A stretch of DNA of 64,000 nt from contig NADL03000490.1 in assembly GCA_002205965.3 (NCBI GenBank), forward strand, positions 372,001 through 436,000, given 5' to 3'. Positions 53,597 to 61,620 of the stretch are shown one piece after another. The stretch's first letter is position 1. Each line of letters opens with the position of its first letter. A program made the position numbers and the translations under genes. A model generated the notes under the pieces. It was not told the origin of the DNA. It was given only the letters and a program-made list of their open reading frames with translations, and searched no databases. The DNA comes from Kappaphycus alvarezii (lineage: Eukaryota; Rhodophyta; Florideophyceae; Gigartinales; Solieriaceae).

Positions 53597-55552
53597 TCAC
53601 TGCGAGCGGTAGCGATCGTGCTTCTTCTGCGAGATTTTCCAGACGGCGATGTTCCACGGTGGGACGGGCATCGACGGCGGAGCCCACAGAGGCGGTAGGT
53701 AGAGGTTGTCGGCGGCGAATACGTGTGGCCGTGACAGTTGGCGCAGGTTGAGAAACCATGATTGAGCGGGCCAATACGGCGTGACCAAGATTCCTGCGGC
53801 CTGTTCCTTGATGATCTTGGCTACGACGAGTGGTATCAACTTGAGGGGCGGGTTCCAAAAATTGACTTCTGATTTCCAATCCTGGGAGAGCGCGTCTACG
53901 GCCAGGGAGCCAGGAGACGCAAACTCGCTGTTGTACCTCCTGCAGATCCGATTGGTGTTGTCTGCGAATCTGTCGATTGTTGGCGGGAAAGATTCGAGTA
54001 GAGGCTGAAGGGGCTTGGTATTGATCCTCCAATCGTCGAGTGTCTGAAGGCGTGACAGTCGGTCGGCGAAACGGTTGACTGCCGAGGGCAGATACTGTGA
54101 TTCGATGGTGATCCCGAGTTTGAGAAGCAAGCGGTGTAGCGAACGGAGCTCTGTCATTAAGGGCCGAGACTTGGTGGTCATCGCATTGAGTATCGATACC
54201 ACCGCCTGATTGTCCTCCCAAATCTTGAGATGAGTCCCGTTCTTCAGCAACGACGCGAAGGCCCGAATATTGTCCGTGACGGCCCGTAGTTCCAAGAAAG
54301 TTATTGGCTTGACTCGCAGTACGGGGTCCCAGAGTCCGCGAGCCTCCCAACAACCCTGTACCCCTGGCCTCAGATCCGATCCCAATGTTCCTCCCTGTCC
54401 GACTCCCGTCGACGCGTCTGAGTGTAGGGCCAATGTTGGCTGTGGGGTAGCGATAGGCCTTTCTGGAGGATTGGTAGTGAGGTCCCTCCAGAAGCGCAGG
54501 TCCCGAAGAGCGGCGTGTAGAAGCCTCACGCGTTTCCCCGTGTTGCTCAGATTCGTCTTGAGAGACTCGTAAATTGATCGAGTGTAGAACCGGGCGAGGG
54601 GCATAGCGAGCGAGCATGAGATAGCGACGCCTGCGAAGTGGCGTAGCAGTGATACGTCGACTAGTCGGCGATTGCGGCGTGCTTGGCGTAATAGTTGCCG
54701 GGCAATACCTCGCAACTTTTCCATCCTTCGAGCCGTAATCCCAAAAACTAGACGGTCTGTATCGATTAGAAATCCCAAATGCTCGATCTGCCTCGTTCCT
54801 TCCCAGTGACCTTTGTCCTCCTTTCTCTGAAGTCCACACGAGCGGAGCAGAGAATCGATCTGTCGGCGGGCCTTGTTGAGGCGTGAAGGACGGTTTAGAG
54901 CCACCAAGAAGTCGTCCATGTAGGGATGGATTCGGAGACGTAAGGTTTCCCGGACATATTGAACGAAAGGTCGCATGAACTTGATGAAGTAGGCGGGAGA
55001 GAGTTTCCATCCGAAAGGGAGGGCAACACAGCGAAAGTAGCGATGGTCTACTTTGAACACGAACCAATTTCGAATATCGGGGTGTAGACGGAAATGGTGG
55101 TAACCTTTGGCGATATCGAAAGAAAACATCATGTCGGATTTCTGGAGGTCCAGTGCGAATCCTTCTAATGTTTCCATGCGAACGGGGATATCCCGAAATA
55201 GGGTAGATTGCCGAGAAAGATTGACCACGAGCCGCTTCTTTTCCGCTGAAGTTGTCACAAAGGCGTTGGAGATAGGGAAGCCAGCTTGGTGTAAGGAAAG
55301 AGCGGTCGACTCGGAGATTTCTTCGTAACTGCGACGGTGGAGCGCATCCGATATTGCTGAATCGAAGAATTCCCGGTCTTGGGGATCGATGGGGATTTGA
55401 GGGAGTTGGAATTTTGTGCGTGAAAGGGAGGTTGTGATGGGTTTTTCGTAGACCCCAAACCGCAAAGCGCGGACGAGGAATTTCGAGGCGCCGAGGGTTT
55501 CGGCCCAGAAGGGAGCGGCGCACTGGGTATTGCGCCAGAGGACGTGGGACAT
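53597..55552 (-). CDS. DIRS-type reverse transcriptase / RNase H
   Basis: Intact 651-aa ORF, ATG 36 bases after the gag stop. The RT domain spans about 90-275: KKRLVVNLS (105-113), FSFDIAKGYHHFRLHP (143-158, catalytic Asp 146), LPFGWKLSPAYF (178-189) and HPYMDDFLVA (209-218, YMDD box) with HLGFLID. RNase H spans about 375-505 with acidic residues Asp379 (HSDAST), Glu421 (LELRAV), Asp447 (WEDNQAV) and Asp497 (NRFADRLSR), all present. A C-terminal tail (PTIDRFADNTNRICRRYN) is typical of DIRS/Ngaro pol. No protease and no methyltransferase is seen. Functional as far as sequence shows. Confidence 0.88.
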   Translation of the reverse strand: MSHVLWRNTQCAAPFWAETLGASKFLVRALRFGVYEKPITTSLSRTKFQLPQIPIDPQDREFFDSAISDALHRRSYEEISESTALSLHQAGFPISNAFVTTSAEKKRLVVNLSRQSTLFRDIPVRMETLEGFALDLQKSDMMFSFDIAKGYHHFRLHPDIRNWFVFKVDHRYFRCVALPFGWKLSPAYFIKFMRPFVQYVRETLRLRIHPYMDDFLVALNRPSRLNKARRQIDSLLRSCGLQRKEDKGHWEGTRQIEHLGFLIDTDRLVFGITARRMEKLRGIARQLLRQARRNRRLVDVSLLRHFAGVAISCSLAMPLARFYTRSIYESLKTNLSNTGKRVRLLHAALRDLRFWRDLTTNPPERPIATPQPTLALHSDASTGVGQGGTLGSDLRPGVQGCWEARGLWDPVLRVKPITFLELRAVTDNIRAFASLLKNGTHLKIWEDNQAVVSILNAMTTKSRPLMTELRSLHRLLLKLGITIESQYLPSAVNRFADRLSRLQTLDDWRINTKPLQPLLESFPPTIDRFADNTNRICRRYNSEFASPGSLAVDALSQDWKSEVNFWNPPLKLIPLVVAKIIKEQAAGILVTPYWPAQSWFLNLRQLSRPHVFAADNLYLPPLWAPPSMPVPPWNIAVWKISQKKHDRYRSQ

Positions 55553-55587
55553 AGGGACAGAAAGAAAGAGTCGCGGAGGCGACGTCT

Positions 55588-56427
55588 TTAGTTGGACTTA
55601 GAGTCCTTGGAACCTTTTCCGGACTGATTCTTGCGAGGTCGAGAGCCTTGAGCGGCCTGTTTGTTGAACTCCTTAGCGTATGCCTGGGAGCGCAATTCAG
55701 CGAACTTGGCCTTAGTTGAGCGATAGAGCTCAGAAGAATACGGGTAGTCGTCTTCACGAAGGTAACGCTGGAGCAGGATGGCTTCGGACTTTCCGGACTC
55801 GACAGAGTCAGTGAAGAAGTCGGTCCGTTCCAGAATGCGGTTGTAAGTGGCCTCCAAGTAGTGGTGTAGAACAGAGAAGAACTCAGTAGCGGCTGAGATG
55901 TCTTTGTTCTGGAGGGCCTCGGTGACCCGGTGAGCGCAGGCGATGGCGGTCTCACAGTTGTGCCCAACGTTCCAGAGTACTTCCGCTTCCCACCCGTCAC
56001 GAACGTCAGCGGCCTTGATGCGACCGAAAAGACCTTCTGGTTCCGGAATGAACCTCTTGGCGGGATAGGGAGCGACGGAGCTAGGACGCTGGTACTTGTT
56101 GAGTTTGCCGACCTCAGCGTATTCCTGGCGGGTAGCGAGTGTGTCGGCAACTGCGGTTGCAGAGGGCGTGGGCAGTGTGAACTGAAGAACGCCCGTTTTG
56201 TAAGCCTCAGCGGCAGTTGAGGGCTTGACGGTAGGATCAGATACCGGTGGATCTGAATCGGCGGCGGCGGCGGGCTCTGCGGCAGGAGGGTTCGACGGTC
56301 CAGCGGAAGCTTGGAGCAAGTTGACAATCTGCGAGAGCTGGGTTTCGATGCCGGTGACCTTGTTCTCGAGGGTATGGAGGCGAGAAGCGTCGGACTGCGA
56401 GGATTCAGAGGAGGTGGCATGGGACAT
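55588..56427 (-). CDS. DIRS-type element gag-like protein
   Basis: 279-aa intact ORF, the first of the element, starting 62 bases inside the A1 repeat edge. Residues 14-42 form a coiled coil (LHTLENKVTGIETQLSQIV). Residues 43-75 are Ala/Pro/Ser-rich, the middle is helical, and the end is basic (GSRPRKNQSGKGSKDSKSN), suited to nucleic-acid binding. No zinc knuckle, as in many DIRS gags. Assigned by position and character rather than by a motif. Confidence 0.65.
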   Translation of the reverse strand: MSHATSSESSQSDASRLHTLENKVTGIETQLSQIVNLLQASAGPSNPPAAEPAAAADSDPPVSDPTVKPSTAAEAYKTGVLQFTLPTPSATAVADTLATRQEYAEVGKLNKYQRPSSVAPYPAKRFIPEPEGLFGRIKAADVRDGWEAEVLWNVGHNCETAIACAHRVTEALQNKDISAATEFFSVLHHYLEATYNRILERTDFFTDSVESGKSEAILLQRYLREDDYPYSSELYRSTKAKFAELRSQAYAKEFNKQAAQGSRPRKNQSGKGSKDSKSN

Positions 56428-56488
56428 GGTTGATGTGCAAGTGTGATAGTCGACCTAGACAGATTCGTCTGGAGCTGGTTCGAGGGAT

Positions 56489-56811
56489 GAGAACAAGCGA
56501 CGACTTGAGGAACCAGAAGTTGCGCTAGAGGTTTTCAAGTTGGCGGTTATATAGCCCTGTTGAACCGGTCTTGATCGTGGTCCAAGTCCCCTTGCGCAAG
56601 CGGTACGGCTGCTACGTAGAAACCAGGAAGCATATGCGGCCGCGGCAGCGAGTGTAGGGTGTACAACGGTAAGCTGCCTACGTGGCCTTCCTAAAAGGTG
56701 CTTACAGTCAATTGATGCAACCGTGACCGCGTGACTTATCCGGAGTGGCAGATCAAGGCCACGTTCAACCCCCCTTATCATATTCACCCATAATTTTCCA
56801 ATTAAAGTACC
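56489..56811 (-). repeat. Direct repeat A1 of the DIRS-type element (5' end, promoter)
   Basis: Upstream terminal repeat relative to gag. On the minus strand it starts GGTACTTTAATTGGAAAATT and contains GGGCTATATAACCGCC (about 56542-56557), a probable TATA box roughly 120 bases before the gag ATG. Outer flank is AAAAAGTAATACTGTACAG. Confidence 0.9.
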
Positions 56812-57289
56812 AAAAAGTAATACTGTACAGTAAGTACGGTACGAGTTCACAGAGTTTAAGAAGAATTGTTGTTAACTTTATGGCATCATTCAATCAAATA
56901 GGATCATAACAAGATACTAGATTTTGCTCCTTTACAGTACTGTATCTCGGGACACACCACTCAGTGCCGTTAAGTAGTAAACAACCCACAACTTTCCCCC
57001 TTTGTTGGATAGGGAGCAGCTCAAGTCGTCTTTGTTTGCGACTACGGCGCTGCTCAGTACGGGATGTGCTGTATCGCCTACAGTACAGCATACCAAATTC
57101 ATTGTAACCTGACGGAATAACCTGGGACATGGAACGGAAAATTTTACGACTTCTAAGCCACGGGCGAAAAAGGGGAAATGGGGGGTTAATTTACTGTGGT
57201 AGATATGTGGGTTGGTACCCAGTACATTTGTACCGGAGCGTAGATATCGTATCATGATCAAGCCAATTGTGAAACCGTACAATACGTCG

Positions 57290-58400
57290 AAAACTGCGGA
57301 TGGCACTCCAATCTACCAGAAGGTGGAAGGGAGGCCAACCAGCAAAAAAGCGGCGTTGGAGATTACTGTTAATGCGGAGTGCCGCTATAAAACAATGCCT
57401 CTAAATTTCGAAAACCCTTCCATTGCGCGGGTGGCAACACTTCTCGCGAGTTCCTTGACGACGGAGAACGCCGCCGGATGCCATCCTCCAAGCGTTGAGA
57501 TGGCAACAGGAACCAACCTGTTTCTCCCAGGCAGCTCAGCAAGGAACCCTTGGTGTTTCCGCTGCTTCTCTGCGTGAGCTGCGTTGAGGCTTGTGAGTGG
57601 GCTGAAAGCCTTGGCTCTTGCGGAGGAGGGAGCGAGCGGGTTGACAAAGGTTACGCGAAATAATCCGTGCCACCGGCGGCTCCCATCGCCCTGATATCCG
57701 GCCTCGTCCTGTTTTGGTAGTGTAGACGCTGCGTGGACTACGTCTGTAAGCTTCTTCTGTGATGGTGGGTTGTTTGAGCAGAAAGTTCCTAAACAGAACT
57801 CTATCCGCAGATCGGCAGGAGGCATTCCATATATCGAAAGCTTCGAGGGCGTCATCGTACTGGGACAAGTCCTTAGTGGAGGCCGGAAAGAATTTGGCGG
57901 ACAGCTTGTTCGACGCGGCACTGGATGCAAGGAATGAAGCAGCGCCAACGTCTTTCGCTGTCGTCAAGCCAATTCCCACAGCCGATCGGCTTTTGGTCCT
58001 GGATCGGCTTGATGGGCAGTTGTAATTCCTTAAATATGGTATTGTCAAGCAATCCACCTGCCAACTTTCGGACACAATTTTCGAGTAGACCGCCAAAGCA
58101 CTCGGCCCCTTTCTTTGTACAGGAAGGAGGAACGACTCGAAGAAGGTACCGCAACTTGCAAACCCCAAAACAGTTTCGAAGTAATTGGAAAGAAACTTGG
58201 GAGTCTTCGAGCTCCATGATGGCGTTGATAAGAGGTTCGAGGTTGTGGACATGGTCCAGGATGTGCTTTTCCATGAACGCCTTAGAACCTACTTGAGCGT
58301 TTAAGATAACAACTCCGTCGCAGTATTCCTGCAACATGTCGGGGGGTAGGCCGCTTGGACTGAGGCGACGGGGGCTGTTAGCCACCTGATCTTGCATTTC
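57290..58400 (-). pseudogene. RLE-type retroelement thumb and endonuclease (group B), frameshifted
   Basis: Best-preserved group B copy. From 58397: PSGLPPDMLQEY, a GSKAFMEKHI segment in the position of the RT primer-grip loop, QLLRNCFGVCKLRYLLRVV (thumb), then GIGLTTAKDVGAASFLAS. The endonuclease follows in another frame: TRPDIRAMG, GGTDYFRVTFVNPLAP, LNAAHAEKQRKHQGF, ISTLGGWHPAAFSVV, and the tail LTVISNAAFLLVGL. At least three frameshifts. The zinc motif between thumb and nuclease is not visible. No catalytic RT core. Confidence 0.75.
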
Positions 58401-58900
58401 GGTACCGAAGTGTGGGGCACAGCCGCTCGCATTTTTTAAATATTAAAAAACCCAACCGTTTCCCGCCAAATTCAGTTACTGTACCGTATGGATGAAACGT
58501 TTGGATACTGTAGTTTACACTCGAAACGACAGTTGAGTTTAATTTAAAGTAGGGTTATTTCCTTAAATGAGACTTGAGTTTACTCTACCGTAGAACCATG
58601 CGAGCTGCGTGGTACCCAACGATCACACTGGGAAAGCGTGAATTTGCGTAAATTCCTCCGCCGTGCGTGAAATTCGCGCAGCGGTTCTTGATAATTCACT
58701 AATTGCCTGGGTAATTTCACTCTAAGCTTCACGTAGTGCATCCAGTGAACGTGAATCACACACAACTGCGATCATCACGCATTGTGGAAGGATCACGCTC
58801 CGATCCTCTTTCCCTCTTGACCTTCTTCGTCACTTCCCTACTCCTTTCTTACTAGTGGATCCCTCATACTGATCACGCACACCTGCCGACGGCTGAGAGA
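58401..58900. other. Spacer with TTCACGC-type motifs
   Basis: Several related motifs lie within 150 bases: GCGTGAATTTGCG, TGCGTGAAATTCGCGCA (nearly self-complementary), GTGAACGTGAATCAC and ATCATCACGCATTG. They precede the unrecognised coding remnant and could be its promoter or a transposon subterminal region. Confidence 0.35.
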
Positions 58901-58907
58901 CTTAATT

Positions 58908-60300
58908 ATGGCTTCTTCTAGTACACCTGTGCATTGCTTATTTGAGTCATCTACCATGAAGACCACTAACGGTGATGACGCACAACTAAGTATCCGTCCT
59001 GACCTGATCTTGAGTGGAGACTTCAAACGCATTGAGGCTGACTCAACGCTGTTTGACAGTTCGCACCCAGCGGAAACGGCATAGGTACCTCATGAACGTT
59101 TTATTCCACCCTGTTCGCCCCTTTTCTTAACGCGATCACCCTCAGGGACTTCTACTGAACGGGGACTAGATGATCCCAGCACCGCCCGTTGCGCTTCAAC
59201 GCGCTATTTGACAGCGAGCAAGGGTTTGCAGATGAGCCGAAGGAAATTAGCGGACCTGGATATTTGTATGCACCGTCTTCAGATCCAAAGGATGATGACC
59301 CTAACATGATGGAGGTAATTCGGACTCAGACTCAAACTTCAGAAGAAACTATATCCGTAGATAATTTCATTGTCAACGAACCCGAGTTCTTGTACCTCTT
59401 TGGTGATGTAGGAACACCAAACCACTCCATTCTTCACGTTTGCACTCCTGCTAATGAAAGAGCAGGCATTAAATATAGCAACTGGGGACTACCGATCCTC
59501 TCTAGTTTCGGACCCACCTGCCTCTTTCTGGGAAGACGAAGTCTTTCCCGAACAGCAGAGGGAAGTGGATGGAGACATAGAAGAGGGGCAGCTTTTCGTA
59601 GAACAGAGAAGCAGTGCTCAGCGAAGGGGGCAGCTATTGGGGTGGGACTAAGTATTTGCCTTCGATGACTTAGATATACGACTGGACGATAGAAACAGCG
59701 TCCTAGGTTAGCGTTTTACTTATAAAGCGAATAAATTTCTGGACTGTACTGCGTGAGATGCGTACGCGCTGAAGATAACGAGGTTATTTCAGCTGTGTCA
59801 GTCTCGCATCTAAGCGTGCTGGACGAAGTTTTACTAGAAATAATCCTTAGAAAAATGTCAGCGCATGTCAGAAGAGTACTGACGTTAGATCGACAAATGT
59901 TTACTGCGGTTTCGGAGGTGAAGGGTATAAAAAATACTCACGTACTTGAAGCATCGTACCATAAGAGTTTCGCAAATATTACTTCATCCGAGAATTGGGA
60001 ATTATTTTACCATTCAGGCGTGTTTGGGGATCCGTAACTTCAGATATGGTCTGAAATGAATTGCAAACCCAAAAAAAGACAGCACATGAAGCACGTCTGT
60101 GTGGGTGACCGAACAATCTTATTTTAGAAAATTTACTCTTCACAGAACTGGAACGATAGCTTGCTGCCGTAAACCGATCGTGCTTCCATGTTCGGGAAAG
60201 TACGTTTTTCAATTTGGAAGACGATCACCAGCGACTATGCTCGAGCGCTGTCACCCAGTTAAACAACCTAACGCAATTCAAAAGTAAGCAAAGCGAAGAG
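58908..60300 (+). pseudogene. Decayed acidic coding sequence, unrecognised
   Basis: Possible start MASSSTPVHCLFESSTMKTT at 58908. Further frames carry LFDSEQGFADEPKEISG, an acidic run with EVIRTQTQTSEETIS, SFWEDEVFPEQQREVDGDI and VLDEVLLEIILRKMSAHVRR. Then comes HKSFANITSSENWELFYHSG with FGDP, which looks strongly coding. Frames change about five times. The acidic N-terminal region followed by a globular part would fit a transposase or a host gene, but I match it to no family. Confidence 0.35.
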
Positions 60301-61620
60301 TACAGTAAATAATACAGTATTTCCGCGCTGAGATCCAAGTTCTAGGCCAGCCATTACTTTGGGCCCAGTGAGACGCTGATTCACATGTGGCAGCGCATAT
60401 TGCAGCTCATTCAAGGCGCGGCAACTATAGCATTCGTAGTACCTATGAGTGACGCTTTACTTGCTGCGAATAGAGGCTACAATTTCAAGAAGACGATTGA
60501 CTTTTTAAATGACACTCTGGAAGCCACCAGACATGGGGCTTATAAAAGAATTCTGGACTAATTTTTCGTGTTTGGAGACGGCCCTATAAGGAAAGGACAT
60601 AAAAGGTATGGTTTTAAGTTAAAAGGGCCCCAGATCAATTTACAGCCCAACGCGGCTACCAACAGGCAGTAATGAAAGTAACCTAAAGGTAGTATTTTAC
60701 CGGGAGCGCGAAAACGAAAGAATTGCTGCTATCTGCCATAAAACCCGTATTTTTGGTTCAAATAAGTTCAATTTTTTTACCGCAAACTAGAATCGACGTT
60801 GTTTTGTTGACATAGATCTGAAAAGCTTGCACGAAGTATATAGTTGCGCTGATGTGTAATTATCATTGGAGAAATGTCGTTCAAGCAGGCGTTCTGATGC
60901 TAGTGAACATTTCGTACCGCATATAAAGGCAGATTTAAAGCTACATGATGTCTCTAATTTCATTTCGTTGAAGGATGGGGACCCAGATTGTTTTTGCCCA
61001 GCATTGCGGGCTGGAAGAAGTGACACCACATAAACAATCTTTCAAGAGGAAGCATATCACCCGAATTGGAGGTACTCAAGAATAAGGCGGGGGATGCTTT
61101 AAAGTCATTAGTAGAGGTAAATTAAAAAATCCAATAGCCTACCTCAGCGTAATTATCAGGGCTTTTGCGTGCAAAAGGTGATTTTTGGATACAAATAACG
61201 CGGCTTTCCTCCCTGTTCATTCTTCTGTAGTCAACCACACATACAAAGACGTGTAGTAGGTGATGCTGCGCGACTTTGGAGTTCTCTTCTTTGATGAAAC
61301 CGTCCCGCTCCTTTGAGCAGAATGCAAGAGGTCTATGGATATTCATGGATAACATACCGCTGGCCTTTGTAAAAAAGGTCTCGGTTGGAATAACTGCCAT
61401 GAAGCAGTGACAAAAATGCTCTGCAAAGACTTTTCAAACCCGCTTGAGTCGGCGTCCACTACGAAGTCCCATGTTTACTTCCCAGTATTGATGCTCGATC
61501 CGCCGACATTCTCGCCCACCCGAATCCCGCTTTGGACGAATTTACGCCCCCTCTCCCGCTATCGTATGTCGTCACAGTCTCAGCATATTTCTAACAATGC
61601 TTCCTTTCCAAGGTAGGTCG
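60301..61620 (+). pseudogene. Probable continuation of decayed coding sequence, unrecognised
   Basis: Short coding-like peptides: IAFVVPMSDALLAANRGYNF, TIDFLNDTLEATRHGAYKR, ISLKDGDPDCFCPALRAG-type sequence near 60955-61020, and LRDFGVLFFDETVPLL near 61268. Stops and shifts between them are frequent. Whether this belongs to the same gene as 58908-60300 is not established. Confidence 0.25.

Larger units (their letters stand above)
51479..56811 (-). mobile_element. Tyrosine-recombinase retroelement (DIRS order, direct-repeat Ngaro/PAT-like)
   Basis: Minus-strand order: A1 repeat (56489-56811), gag, RT/RNase H, tyrosine recombinase, B1 (52540-52557), A2 (52218-52539), a 721-bp spacer, and B2 (51479-51496). 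A1 and A2 are direct copies differing by about one base. An 18-bp match GAATTAAACATAGAGAAA at B1 and B2 begins exactly at the B1/A2 boundary, as expected for split direct repeats, where the inner junction copies the circle junction. No integrase or protease is present. Near-identity of the repeats indicates a recent insertion. The lower boundary is inferred. Confidence 0.8.

Noticed and set aside
57536-58252. 238-aa minus ORF taken as one protein
   Set aside because: Only its middle matches the RLE element; its C-terminal part is out of frame with the nuclease, so it is a frameshift product.
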